Positions 1 to 10,971 are shown, counted from the stretch's first letter. The stretch is DNA of 64,000 nt from Chrysopilus asiliformis (GCA_964034945.1 OZ035961.1:89840991-89904990), one strand, 5' to 3'. A program made the numbers and translations. The notes: a model not told the origin generated them from the letters alone.

Positions 1-1488
1 TTAGATCAAGATCCAGGTATTCAAACATATTTCGTCCCGTCAACTGTTCGTTGTTATTTTTTGTTCTACGGCTCCCGGGCTATAAAGACCAACTAAATTC
101 AATTGCTTCTGAAATTGGAATTGGATTCTGTTCATACATTTTTTTTGCTCCTTCTGATGGTTTCTGATGGTGTGTACTGAACTTCAATTCTTGTTCCTGG
201 CGTCGTCCTATCGGCAGATTCCGCTTCTACTGCCACAGTGTATTGCGAATAAATTCTGTATTAAAATGGATGGCACTTGAATCAAATAAATCGAAAGCCA
301 CCGAAAAATATATGTTGAGGGAATTTCAAGTGGATATCCTGTTGCACTCAAGTGAAATGACTTGTTTTCCTACTTCTACACGCAGAAAAATGAAGCAAAA
401 GTCTTCGACTTGCGTACGACGTCGTTGGCTTCTTGCAGGAAAATTTAGAATATGCAAAGCGCGCGTTCACCTGTGTTGGGAAAAGCAAAAATGTGTTAAC
501 CTGTGGCGGGAGAAATTCAAAAAGTATACCAACGGTAAGTAAAGTAGGGCATAAAGAGCTGCGTGGGTTGACCTGCGATAGGTATTTCGAGTGTGTAATG
601 TCATGTACTGGATAATTCCGTTTGCCTCCTACAAGCCAAAGTTGACTTGTCAAAAAGTTGACTTGGATCAGCTTCATTATTTTTCTAAGTGTACCTGCCA
701 TGATTCTCCTCCCCATTTTTCGCCGTCGATCAATCTAATGTATTTTTATTACCTTGCTTAGATGGAAACTCCACGTAAACATCAACGACACCCCGCTTTC
801 CATATAATAATATTTCCCGAATGTTCGTTTACTACACTTTCGTTCGACATAAATGTTTCTGTTTTTGCACCCCTTTTAGCGATTCATATTCGTTTAAATT
901 GTCAAATAGTGACAATCTATCGACAGTTTATGTTTACATCTGTGAGGAATGGCGCCTATGACGACGATTGGCAACCGGGAGGAGACCGAAACGTTTCTTT
1001 TGTTGACTTTTCGTGGTTTTTTTTTATGGTTTTTCTATTTTCTGTTGTATTTTTCTCCATCTATTTGTTGATTTATTTGTCAATAGAGTCAAATTTATTG
1101 TTTACCTCGTTGGACTCCTTGTTCAAATACGAATGACTTATAAGTGGCACCACCAACGTCTATTAACATTTAAATAGAATATTGAGGAAAGAAAAAAAAA
1201 TCTGTTATGAGCTTCTGAAAAAGTCGAATTCAGAGCCATTTCTTCTTTGGAAACGCGTTAAATATTCGCCCGTAAAAGTTAAATTCATGGATCGTCTTTC
1301 AAAAATCAATAAATCAATATGTTTAACTGTTTATTTATTCTTGAATAAACATTGTGTAATTTAAATATTTGTTAGTCGTGTATCAAATTACAAGGGAAAG
1401 AAATATTTTGATTAAAAGGTAACCGCAACTCTTAAGAACGTGGGTTAAGTTAAAAATTTAAGGGTGCATAAATTTGACATTTAAAAAT
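1..1488. other. No supported gene; AT-rich unique-looking sequence
   Basis: Several overlapping ORFs of 60-124 codons occur (for example 243-542 and 762-1136 on +), but none shows a recognisable domain. A donor-like site (ACG|GTAAGT) ends the 243-542 frame at about 535, so an unrecognised exon cannot be excluded. I see no repeat ends here apart from the approach to the GTCY array downstream. Confidence 0.5.
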
Positions 1489-1921
1489 TCAATGACTTTC
1501 GTAAAACTCATTTACAGAAAATTTCAAGTCCCTAGCTCTATGCGTTCTCAAGTTGTTTAAGATACGTAAAACGGACTGACCGACAGACAGACCGACAGAC
1601 ATACCGACATACAAACCGACAGTCAGACCGACAGACAGACCGGCAGACAGACCGACATACAGACCGACAGACAGACCGACAGACCGACAGACAGACCGAC
1701 AGACAGACCGACAGACAGACATACAGACAGACCGACAGACAGACCGACAGACAGACCGACAGACAGACCGACAGACAAACAGACAGACCGATAGACCGAC
1801 AGACCGGCAGACCGATAGACCGGCAGATCAACAGACCGACAGACAGACCGACAGACAGACCGAAAGACAGACCGACAGACAGACCGACAGACAGACCGAC
1901 AGACAGACCGATAGACAGACC

Positions 1922-1956
<35 letters not shown>

Positions 1957-2145
1957 CGACAGACCGACAGACCGACAGACCGACAGACCGACAGACCGAC
2001 AGACCGACAGACCGACAGACCGACAGACCGACAGACCGACAGACCGACAGACCGACAGACCGACAGACTGACAGACCGACAGACCGACAGACCGACAGAC
2101 AGACCGACAGACAGACCGACAGACAGACTGACAGACCGACAGACC

Positions 2146-2184
<39 letters not shown>

Positions 2185-2500
2185 CGACAGACCGACAGAC
2201 CGACAGATTGACAGACAGACCGACAGACCGACAGACCAACAGACCGACAGACCGACAGACCGACAGACCGACAGACCGACAGACAGACCGACAGACAGAC
2301 CGACAGACAGACCGACAGACAGACCGACAGACAGACCGACAGACAGACCGACAGACAGACCGACAGACAGACCGACAGACAGACCGACAGACAGACCGAC
2401 AGACCGACAGACAGACCGACAGACAGACCGACAGACAGACAGACCGACAGACAGACAAAAAGACACAGATTTTTGCCTGAAACGGGAAATTTAAAACACA
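1489..2500 (-). repeat. GTCY-array dispersed repeat, truncated copy
   Basis: The array at about 1573-2461 is built from 4 bp units, CAGA and CCGA on +, which read GTCT and GTCG/GTCC on -. Pure CAGACCGA 8-mers (about 1959-2090) and CAGACAGACCGA 12-mers (about 2270-2400) alternate as blocks. The left flank (TTTAAGATACGTAAAACGG at about 1556) and right flank (GCCTGAAACGG at about 2477) match the flanks of the arrays at 23640-25205, 27690-27760 and 56540-56612. The array is therefore an internal part of a dispersed element and not an independent microsatellite. All long ORFs here are array translations. Confidence 0.85.
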
Positions 2501-2593
2501 TAAATTGAATAATATAAATTAAATAACAAAAATAACAACAATAAAGATAAATGCGTCGCAGGTGAAATTTTTTAAACATATACGCTCCAGGTA

Positions 2594-3079
2594 CAGTAGA
2601 ACGCGCTTAAATGCAACACGCGTAAATGCAAAACTCGTGTAATTGCACGCAAAATTTGTGCATGGAGGATTTTTAAGCATTTTTCATATAAATATACACG
2701 GATAAATGAAACACGCTTAATTGCAATACTTGCTTAAATGCAACCATTTTCACATCCGCAAAAGTATAAATTACATGAAATTTTACACGCTTAAATGCAC
2801 ATGTGCAAAAATAAAATGTAATTACACCAAAAAAAATGTGATTTTTGTTATTTTTATGTGATAAAATGAATTCTTAATTAGATTCTTTGTTTTTGTGTAG
2901 CCTTGTTGAATTTAAATGTTTATTACAGGAATATTAAAGTTGCATGTTTATCTTTTACTCGCATAATTGCACATTATTGTGCATTTATCCGAGCTTCTGT
3001 GCTACGTATAAATGCAAAACACGGATAAATGCACATAAAATTCTGCGAAATTCGATGTGCATTTAAGCGTGTTCTACTG
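2594..3079. mobile_element. Pogo/Tigger-like MITE with iterated AATGCA motifs
   Basis: The termini are inverted: CAGTAGAACGCGCTTAAATG on the left, and on the right a reverse complement that begins CAGTAGAACACGCTTAAATG. TA dinucleotides flank both ends (2592-2593 and 3080-3081). CAGTAGAAC ends with a TA target are typical of pogo/Tigger-group elements. The 486 bp interior has no transposase. TAAATGCA or TAATTGCA motifs recur at least ten times in both orientations, concentrated in the two outer thirds, which is the pattern of subterminal transposase-binding sites. Family assignment is inferred from the ends alone. Confidence 0.7.
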
Positions 3080-3474
3080 TAATACGTTTGAAAAAAATAT
3101 TTGGATATAAACTAATATTTAAGAATTTTTATTTCAACTTCCACTCATACCTAAAAGGATGTTTAAAAATCAATCGTGAAAATTTTGAATGCCCGATCAG
3201 AGGGAAGAGGGTTTGTTTCAATTTTTGTTTTTTGTTTGTGATTTATATAAAAAGTATTACGGGTATTTTGTGTTTTCAAAACACAACTAGAATTGCGCCG
3301 CAGGCAAAACTTTTAGAAACAAACATCTTACGATTAAAAATTATTTAATGAAATATGTACGTCGTAGGTGATTTTTTTAAGGAAAAAAACGCTAAACGCT
3401 GAGGAAATTGCTCAGCAGCAAGAATTTTCAGGTTTCGAGCTAAATTTTTTTGATGATTAAGAAATTACAATTAT

Positions 3475-3573
3475 TAGATTGTTTGAATCCAGGACCAAAA
3501 ATTTATTTTCCGGGACAACATGCCTATATTCGGAACTGTCTCGATTAATCCAGGTTGTATGGTCACCCTATCT
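3475..3573 (-). mobile_element. End fragment of GGTGACCATA hAT-like family
   Basis: The reverse complement reads as the terminus of the hAT-like elements at 20709 and 28863: AGGGTGACCATAC, then a GGGACA/CCGGG-rich stretch, then a CATGTTGTCCCGG-type motif. The subterminal CCTGCGGC motif of the family also occurs nearby, at 2555 and 3293. The other end is not visible, so this is a truncated copy, probably broken by the pogo-like MITE and the GTCY element upstream. Confidence 0.6.
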
Positions 3574-4983
3574 TGTAATCAATCTGCTCATCAGATCTTG
3601 ATTTTATTTTGTGTGCGTGTGTATGTTTGTGTGATGTTTCCCTGCAAAACATTTGTGCTTGATATAAAAAAAAAAATTTGTGGTTGGTGGGCAATTTAAC
3701 AGAAAAATAAAATCCTGTCAATTCAGAAAAAAATCTGTTAATTCCCTTAAAGAAATCTTAAATTACATTTTAATAGTTCATTTTGTTAAAGCTTTGTGAT
3801 AACGTTCTTCTGGAAAGCCAACTTTATGTTTCACGAGAGGAAAATAATAAATTGTCTACGACCCCCAGAGTCTTTCAAGCTGAATTTATGTGAAAAAATT
3901 TCAATGTATATTTTCTTGAGCTTTCATTTGATGTTCACAACCGGAACATTTTGCCTGTCCTTGCAAGGACATTTTATTTGCGAAAAAGTCACCAAGTGAC
4001 TCACTTTATTCGGAACAACACATAAAACTTATATTTTTTTACCATTTTTCCTTTAAAATACATGAACATACTTTCAGGTTTTCGTTTTCATGTTATTTTC
4101 TTTTTAATTTTATCATTTGCGACAGAAAAACGAACCAACTTCATCATCACAAAGTTGATTTTTTAGTCGAGCAAAGAGAAACTCTTACAAAAACTGTCCA
4201 CAAGATGAAATATCACAAGAAAATTCAGTGGAAAGTGAAAAAGTTTTCCCAAAATGATGTTCCATGTTGCGGACAAAAGCTGGATTCTACAAGCAAAACA
4301 CTACCGGCACGGAGTTCAGATAGACAGGATTATAAACAGGATGGCTTCTGGTTGCTCCTTTTTCTCGTTTCAAATGTTATACTGTGGTGAAAATCGAGGG
4401 AAATTGTTACTACTTATTTGTGCAATGTTTGGGAAAAGGGGAATGGGCTAAAATATATCCTGTGTTCAATTCGGTCGTCTAGTTTGTTGTTGTCATGTTA
4501 TGTAGACCAAAACATAATCGTATCGTGTCCCCATTTCCTATTGGTCAATTCCGTGGTATGTTTTTCGTGTATCTGATAACCATGTGTGGTTGAACATTTA
4601 GGTTGGATGCTTTAATGCTTTTAATGTTTTTTGGTCCATGGCCGCGTATAATTTCAGCCTATCACATAAATTCCGATTAACCGAACGTGTATTCATAATC
4701 GTACTAACATGAAAATCTGCATTTTGGTTCATTTACGTCAGTTTCGATATCACATAACCATCAAATAAAGTAGGATAATAAACATATAAATTCGAATTTC
4801 CATTGAAATTCAATTCCATGCGTGAGTATTTTCGTCGGTTAATTTTATTATTTAATTTGTATCGATTTCAAATTGAATTTTCCCACAAAGTAACATTATT
4901 CTATATACCAATTAATCAAAATTTTTAAGTAGAACGAGAAATGTTCATGAATAAATGGGAAATATTTTTTTATTTATTAGATA
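3574..4983. other. No supported gene
   Basis: The sequence is AT-rich with only short ORFs (67, 61 and 65 codons) and no recognisable motif. I found no clear terminal inverted repeats in it. Confidence 0.5.
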
Positions 4984-5010
4984 CTAGCTTGCAAGTACCC
5001 GGCGTTGAAA
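4984..5010 (-). mobile_element. Helitron-like terminus (CTAG...ACCCGGC)
   Basis: ACTAGCTTGCAAGTACCCGG reads on the minus strand as CCGGGTACTTGCAAGCTAGT. It matches the end at about 45612-45643 (ACCCGGCAACGGCGGC ... GCAAGCTAGT) and a fragment at about 19171. Helitrons end in CTRR inserted before T. The CTAG|T boundary fits that, but no rolling-circle protein is present, so the class is an inference. Confidence 0.4.
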
Positions 5011-5151
5011 AAAGTCCTTTTTTTGTCAAAATTATTGTTATGTAAACAAAAAATAATAACACTGCTTACTTTTAGTTATGTTTTGAGGAGGTATTAATTT
5101 GGGTATTAATTTGCAACTGCATAAAGCAGTTTTAAAAAATTTCACTTAATA

Positions 5152-6058
5152 CTAAGTTCACACTGACGCAAAATCACGTAATTTTGCGAAATGATTTAGA
5201 TCTTAAACCAAAGTGTTCACACAGAGGTTAAGGTAATTTTGCTTGACATTTCAACTACAGGATTGCTATGAATTTTAGTGTAGGATTACTATGAATTTTA
5301 GTAATATGATGAATAATACAATTCAAAACATCGATGAAATATGTGCAAACAGAATTACACACTTTAAACGAAAATGGAAATTATCTGTAATGAAAATAAA
5401 CAATTTTTTTCCATTTCATATCTAATCGCCACGGCATACAGACAACCAAGGTATGCTGTAAACTTTTGATAGTCAGGTGTGACGTCATTTGTGCCGACTT
5501 TTTTTAATTAATTTTTATGTTTATTGATCACTATTTAATGCAATCAGTCTACTAATTTACAAATATCTTTTTAAATCGCACAAATTTAAAAAAAACCATC
5601 CAGAATACAAAATTCCTTCTGCACTTGACGAACTAATCGGCACAAGTGACGTAGCAACGAAATGTCAGATTTGAGTTTACAGCATACCTTGGTTGTCTGT
5701 ATGCCGTGTCTAATCGCATCAAAAACAAGTCCATTTTTTTTGCCCCGCGTAGGTTGTTTACTAATATATCCTCTTCGCGTGCGGAACACGGCTTCTTTTG
5801 CTTATATCTCCGTTTTTCCAATGCAGCACAAATGTCAAAACTTCTCAAAACTGATGTGCTGAAGAGAGCTGAATGAGTGATGCAGGGTTGTATTCATTGT
5901 TTTTGCTAGATTTCGTTCGTAATTTTGTGGAAATTGCATACTTTTAGTGATTTTTAAAACAGGTTAATGTACTGGAAATCTCGTGATTTGGAGCAAGATT
6001 TCGTTCAAAATTACGAAAATCTTCAAAATTACGTAATTTTGCGTCGGTGTGAACTTAG
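5152..6058. mobile_element. TA-flanked MITE with 40 bp inverted ends
   Basis: The left end CTAAGTTCACACTGACGCAA and the right end (reverse complement CTAAGTTCACACCGACGCAA) match over about 40 bp, including a shared ACGTAATTTTG block. TA occurs at 5150-5151 and 6059-6060. The 907 bp interior has no credible transposase and is interrupted by a second element (5430-5708). A short tandem duplication of GATTACTATGAATTTTAGT lies at 5263-5305. Confidence 0.75.
5430..5708. mobile_element. Nested MITE with 9 bp target duplication
   Basis: Inverted ends CACGGCATACAGACAACCAA and its reverse complement bound 279 bp. The exact 9 bp direct repeat TCTAATCGC lies on both sides (5421-5429 and 5709-5717). Match continues through GGTATGCTGTAAAC, giving arms of at least 34 bp. 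The target duplication length fits a hAT or MULE-type element. It lies wholly inside the 5152-6058 MITE and is therefore the younger insertion. Confidence 0.8.
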
Positions 6059-6079
6059 TATAACGATCAACTTGCCCAA

Positions 6080-6369
6080 AACTAAAAACAGGATTTTGAT
6101 GTATGGGAGTTTTATGTAGAATCATATCCTAAATAACTATTTTGTGTAAAATTTCAAGTCTCGAGCTCAATCCGTTCGCCCGCAATACGCGCCACAGACG
6201 AACAGACGGACGGACAGACGGACGGACAGACAGGCATGCGAAATTCAACTTTTTTTTATCATTCTAAACACACTGGTGTAATTCATTTTTTTTGTGTGAT
6301 AACGGAATCTTGGCGTCACAAACGGTAAGGAAAATTTTATATACCCTTTGGTTTCACCATACGGGTATA
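6080..6369 (-). repeat. mini-me/DINE-1-like repeat, minus-strand copy
   Basis: Read on the minus strand it starts TATACCCGTATGGTGAAACC, followed by AAAGGGTATA (a hairpin), a GTTTGTGACGCCAAGATTCC segment, and a short GTCC/GTCT array (6189-6238). A tail follows that ends near the ACTCCCATACATCAAAATCC motif shared with the copies at 29866 and 49762. This order matches the known fly mini-me/DINE-1 layout. Confidence 0.7.
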
Positions 6370-6776
6370 AACACATTCAGTAGTTTAGGAGATCACATGA
6401 GAGAGGGCATCAGACATGCTGAAATTTTTCAAAATTTAAATTTCGGGAAAGAATTTGAAAAAGATCATTTGTGTTATCCATTCATGTCCGTAGAATCCGA
6501 ATTTTAAAATTCGCGCCTATCGATAATGACTTTTTTCGAAAATTTCGCTTGAAAAGAATATATATTCTGACGGGACCTTCAAGTTTTTTGCTGTCACCTA
6601 CCTTGAAACATTCCGGGCAGAATATAAAAAATTTCATGAAATACGGCCAAGTTGTTTCGAAGAAATTTGTAAATAAACACTGATACATAAATATTGAACA
6701 GAACACATCCTTTGTCTGAGGGCGGAATCCTTGAAAAGAAGGCAATAGAAGGTCATGTGAGGTTATATGGGGAAAC
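6370..6776. other. Repeat-tail sequence, no supported gene
   Basis: It continues from the mini-me-like copy with a CATTCAGTAGTTTAGGAGAT segment. A similar CATTCAGTAGTTTAGGGGAT occurs at about 19571, and related text at about 19690. It is probably old dispersed repeat sequence. The 60-87 codon ORFs have no recognisable content. Confidence 0.4.
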
Positions 6777-6778
6777 TA

Positions 6779-7164
6779 ATGCTACATTTACACGAATGAC
6801 AAATTTGTCATTTTTTTCTTGTCATTATGTTAATTCCCGTGTAAATGGCATAATTTTTGTAATTTTTTCTGTCAGAAAATGTCAATCTCTCATAAAAGAA
6901 TGAACTTGTCCATTCTTTTATGCCAGATTGTCATTCGTACAAACGCAATATTAGTTATGACAACTTTAGTATTCAACTTTTGTCATAACTAATATTGCGT
7001 TTGTACGAATGACAATCTGGCATAAAAGAATGGACAAGTTCATTCTTTTATGAGAGATTGACATTTTCTGACAAAAAAAATTACAAAAATTATGCCATTT
7101 ACACGGGAATTAACATAATGACAAGAAAAAAATGACAAATTTGTCATTCGTGTAAATGTAGCAT
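6779..7164. mobile_element. 386 bp foldback MITE, near-perfect palindrome
   Basis: Two 185 bp arms (6779-6963 and 6980-7164) are near-perfect reverse complements separated by only 16 bp, with TA at both outer edges (6777-6778 and 7165-7166). The outer motif is ATGCTACATTTACACGAATG. Each arm holds a smaller imperfect palindrome (ATAAAAGAATG...CATTCTTTTAT, about 6893-6922 in the left arm), so the structure is nested. High arm identity implies recent insertion or gene conversion between arms. Confidence 0.85.
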
Positions 7165-7276
7165 TAGGATACTGACCCACAAAATCTCCGTTCGTCATAC
7201 AGAGATAATTCAAACCTCTGTTACGATAATGCGTGCACGCAATGAAAAAAAAAATGAAAATCTAAATATTTTATAA

Positions 7277-7506
7277 TAGGGAATCGGGACTATAACTAAA
7301 ATGGTTAATTTTAATTACAAAAATAGTCAGAATAGCTACTTTCAATTACAAAAATAGTCAATTTAACCACAAAATAGTAAATTTTACTACTAAGTAGTTA
7401 AATTAACCACAAAATAGTAAATTGTACTACTAAGTAGTTAAATTGATTATAAAAGTAGTCGATTTTGACTATCAACTATTTTAGTTTAGGTTTCGATTCC
7501 CGACTA
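7277..7506. mobile_element. Palindromic AATAGT-rich MITE
   Basis: The ends TAGGGAATCGGGACTA and (reverse complement) TAGTCGGGAATCGAAA are inverted. The interior is a chain of AAAATAGT, ACTACTAAGTAGT and TTAACCACAAAATAGTAAAT motifs, partly duplicated in tandem (about 7365-7440). A second member of the family is at 18223-18390, with ends GGGAACCGGGACTACTACTA. Confidence 0.65.
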
Positions 7507-8262
7507 CAAAATAGTTAAATTTACTATCTTTTCTCTGCGTGTGTGGCCCCTGGAATTAACGATCGGCAGTGCACAGTGAAAATCCAAACTACCATATATT
7601 TTTCTATAAAAACTTTTCTGTCATCGTCCTTACACAGGTTACAAGTGATTAAATCTAAATTGGATTAAAATACCAAGCGAACAATATTTTATTTTTGGAA
7701 ACAGATTTTAATCGCGCAAAATCCTTGATTTATACAACAAAAGCGTGCAAAACTATGACAAATAGCTAAACACCGCGGGGAAATTAACTCAGCGAGGTGC
7801 CCCAAAGTCATCGCTTTAGGTTCAGTCGAAAAATAATCACTTCATCTCAAATCCTAAATCAACCCCTGAAGCTAAGAAAAAGTCACCCAGCAAATTTATT
7901 CCATTTCTAAACCACCAATTTCTGTAGTTTCCTGCGACCACAGTATGTATGAGAATTACTCTATTACAAGCCATAATTTGCTGATAATTTAATTTCCAAA
8001 CTCCTAGGAATCTGATCCTTCGGGTCGCTTACCATCCGAGAATCCTTGTGGAGTTCGCTTCCCGCATAAAACTCCAAATTGCTTTTTATGTGCGTTCACT
8101 GGATCGTCAATTATGCGGCCGCTTTCCATAAAGTTTATTTGGCCTAGTCGTCCGTTGGGGGATATTTTCCCATTTTATCTACACATTAACCTCCATTCTT
8201 ACGGTAGTGATTTTTCGCAAAAACAATTTTTGCTTATAGTTCGGTCTTTGTCGTTATTTCCT
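7507..8262. other. No supported gene; CpG-richer than surroundings
   Basis: No repeat ends or long ORFs were seen. From about 7990 to 8160 the base composition is less AT-rich and holds more CpG than neighbouring DNA (for example CTTCGGGTCGC and ATGCGGCCGC). This could be upstream or 5' UTR sequence of the transporter gene, but nothing proves it. Confidence 0.35.
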
Positions 8263-8460
8263 TAGTGGATGAAAGTTCTTCCAACAATGGTCGTAAAGGC
8301 ATCAGGTGGGATGGGAATGAATAATTCCAAACTTTCATCCAAATCTAATTACCGCGGAAGACTGGAACGTCCGCAATTGAGTACCACTGGCGACGACGGA
8401 AGTTCTCCTAGTATTTTTTCATCACATTTTCACCGATCAGAGGAAATGTATTTTTTGATG
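8263..8460 (+). CDS. Candidate N-terminal coding exon of the transporter (weak)
   Basis: An acceptor-like TTATTTCCTTAG precedes TGGATG, and a frame opens at ATG 8269 with an in-frame TAG just upstream. The frame has a coding-like composition with basic and serine-rich residues such as SKSNYRGRLERPQLSTTGDD, plausible for the cytosolic N-terminus of an SLC38-type transporter. The problem is the 3' end. Usable donors (CAG|GTGGGA at about 8304, or AAT|GTATTT at about 8447) leave phase 1 or 2, whereas the next exon at 17425 needs phase 0. Another exon would be required in between. It may also be an unrelated open stretch. Confidence 0.3.
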
Positions 8461-10187
8461 GATTACTCCAAAATTTGGAAGAGCAGATGCTAAAATGACG
8501 GAAGTTTCTTTTTGATTTTTCAAGCACGCTTGTTAGGAAATGTTGAATAAATTTAAAGGTGGAAAAATCTATAAAAAATTATCTGGTTTTCCCCCGTGAA
8601 TTAAAGGTGACAGTGAATTAAAACTTTAAATCGGTGTAAATTTTCGTGAAAATTTTGCGTGGTGTTTAAAGAGCTAGTATTTTTACAGTAAAATATCTGG
8701 CATGACTTTCTTATACAGAATCAAATATTAGTTTCTTATTAGTTTCTTTCTTATACAAATATTAGTTCACAAAATATATTAAATTTTTTATACCGAATCT
8801 GAAATATCTCGAAAACGGTAAAAGATATCGATTTACGGTAAAAGGCAAAAACGTAGATAATTTTACTGTCTAATTCTTTTTATTGTTTTTCTTTCGAAAA
8901 CTTGTTAGTTGGCAAGTTCTTCGTATAGTTCTTCACCTTCTATAATGAAAATATCTCGATAACGGTAAAATATGTATATTAGACAAAAGTAAAATGCAAA
9001 ATTATGGGGAATTATATTTTAATTAATTCATCTCATACATAGAACCACCCCAAAAACCGTTAGTTTTTGAAATAGTCTAAAAAAAAACAGGAATTTACGA
9101 CTCACAATTTTCGATAAAATAGAAAAAAAGTATTGAATTTGTATGGGGGATGGGGGAAGCAGTGGTCCGATTGGATTTTGATGTATAAATAAGTTATGTA
9201 AGATCATATTCTAAACACATTTTATCTTTATAAATTTTTCGATACGATGTACAGTTTTCGAGAAAACAGGAATAAAATATTCCATTTGTCTCTCGCATAC
9301 AAATGCAATACTTTTTTCCTGGGGAAGCAGTGGTCCGATTGGATTTTGGTGTATGGATAGGTTATGTATAATCCTATTCTAAACACATTTTACCTTAATA
9401 AATTTTTCAATATGACTAACCGTTTTCGAGAAAATTGCAAAAAACTTTTTCGTTTGTATGGAGGAGGTTGAAGGATATAAAGCAGGCATCATCAGCTAGT
9501 GGCTCGGCTGGCTCATCACACAGATTGGCTTTAACAGCGTAGCCACTAGAATCGACCTTTTATTGTGTGCTGTAATGCTTGTGTGTGCGGCTTCGGATCG
9601 CAGGAATAAAACGAATCGTGCCTTGAGTTGGAATCGGGGCATTATTAGCATGACGCATTTCATTTTAAATCAGTTCGTGTCAAGCCATTGCCGTGGAAGG
9701 TTGTGTTTCATTGAACTGTATTTTTATTTGTAGTGGTTATAAATTTTGATTGTAAAGGTAGCGACAGTTACTTTGACGGCCCCTGATATAAAGTATAAAA
9801 AAGTGTAACGCGGGAGGTATGTGGTTTGAAAAATTTTGTGTGACGTATTTTATGGACAGTCTCTTACATGCTTTAAATTCTTTAGCCAGTGATCCGAAAT
9901 ATTGGGTTCTTTAACAAATGCGAATCTCGACATTCAACAAATTAAAAATAAAATCATCAAATGCAAAAGTCATTTTAACAACATCTTCAATCAAAAATAA
10001 CCAACTTCTTACAAAAACCGAAATTTATTCTTATTTTTTTTATATTTGTGTTCATAAAAACATAAATAAAAGAGAGGATTTTCCGCAAACGTTTTTGCAT
10101 GTTGGAATTGTTGATCTGAAATCATCCGAAACTGTTGAACGGAATAAAAGAATTCCAAGTGAGTGGTTTGCACGTTCAAGGAGAACT
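8461..10187. other. Dispersed-repeat tails and unassigned sequence
   Basis: Between about 8690 and 9470 the text repeats variants of GAAATATCTCGAAAACGGTAAAA and TGGTCCGATTGGATTTTGRTGTATGGATA. Related segments occur at 21235-21380, 48595-49120 and 59440-59520, so this is a dispersed repeat with internal tandem structure. From about 9485 to 9700 a CpG-richer, apparently unique stretch occurs. The 198-codon ORF at 9918-10514 runs across repeats and is not credible as a gene. Confidence 0.4.
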
Positions 10188-10266
10188 TATTGGGTTGGGT
10201 TGAAAGTATCGGATATTTTTCTTAGAAAAAGGATAATCACGTTATCTTTACAGGACATCCTGGAGT

Positions 10267-10429
10267 GGTATTCCGAAACTTGTCTCAATTGTTTGTTTCG
10301 AGTTAAAAGAAAAAGCGATATTCGCTATCTCTGTTTCGCCCTGTCATTTATTTTGGTCGAAACAGAGACAGCGAACACTACTTTTTCTTCTAACTCGAAA
10401 CAAGCGCTTGAAACAAATTACAGAATACC
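10267..10429. mobile_element. Small foldback MITE nested in the mariner fossil
   Basis: The ends GGTATTCCGAAACTTGTCTC and (reverse complement) GGTATTCTGTAATTTGTTTC lead into longer matching arms that include TTGTTTCGAGTT and GAAACAGAGA-type blocks. The arms pair over about 70 bp with a short loop near 10340. AGT is present directly outside both ends, a possible 3 bp target duplication. Confidence 0.65.
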
Positions 10430-10558
10430 AGTCCTGTTGTACTTACAAGGACGAAGTAGTGAAAATATCGTTTGTGGGTCAAAAAGTGGGGCAAAATTAG
10501 ATTGCAATATTTGACCCTGACAAATAAACAGACAGACAGATATGAAGGCAATCTAAAG

Positions 10559-10860
10559 AAAAGCTTTCAAAAACGGCCAGAATTGATTAAGAGGAAAGAT
10601 GTTTTATTCCACCATGGCAACGCCAGACCGGACCTATTTTTGTTGACTCGGTAAAAATTGATTAAGTTTGGTTGAGAAATTTTAATACATCTACCATATA
10701 GTCCAGACGTTGCACCGTCGGACTACTATTTGATTCGGTCTCTGCAACACTCGCTTGCTGTTGCAAAGCTAGATTCCAAACAGGCATGTGAAAATTTCAA
10801 CCAAAAACCCCGCCAGTTTTACTACGATGTAATAATGGTTCTACCAGAAAAGTGATAGAA
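10559..10860 (+). pseudogene. Mariner transposase C-terminal remnant
   Basis: The frame from about 10577 reads RPELIKRKDVLFHHGNARPD, the conserved region around the second catalytic aspartate of mariner transposases, normally HHDNARPH. Here the aspartate codon has become glycine (HHGNARP). Downstream frames keep recognisable but disrupted pieces, including a PPYSPDLAPSDY-like region near 10690-10720 and a VIEQNGTYL-like end near 10855, broken by stops and shifts. It is inactive by loss of the catalytic residue, frame damage and missing N-terminus. Confidence 0.8.
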
Positions 10861-10971
10861 GGCTGTCGAACAAAATGGCACTTATTTGGTTTAATAAAAA
10901 TAACTTAAAGTATAAAAAAATTGTTTACACTTTGATGAAGAAAGGTGCGATACTTTTTCCACAACCCAATA

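Larger units (their letters stand above)
10190..10969 (+). mobile_element. Degenerate mariner element, TA-flanked
   Basis: The left end is TTGGGTTGGGTTGAAAGTAT. The right end GCGATACTTTTTCCACAACCCAA is its imperfect inverse. TA lies at 10188-10189 and 10970-10971. The 780 bp element keeps only the C-terminal part of a mariner transposase (10559-10860), so most of the gene has been deleted. A separate small element (10267-10429) is inserted inside it. Confidence 0.75.

Noticed and set aside
1573..2461. CRISPR-like regular repetition
   Set aside because: No spacer-repeat alternation; a simple tetranucleotide array in eukaryotic DNA.
1538..2579. Long minus-strand ORFs (up to 318 codons) of Ser-Val-Cys-Leu/Arg type
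   Set aside because: They are translations of the GTCY microsatellite, open in several frames because the 4 bp unit contains no stop.
9918..10514. 198-codon plus-strand ORF
   Set aside because: It runs across the edge of the mariner fossil and through the nested foldback MITE; no domain, and repeat phrases are translated within it.
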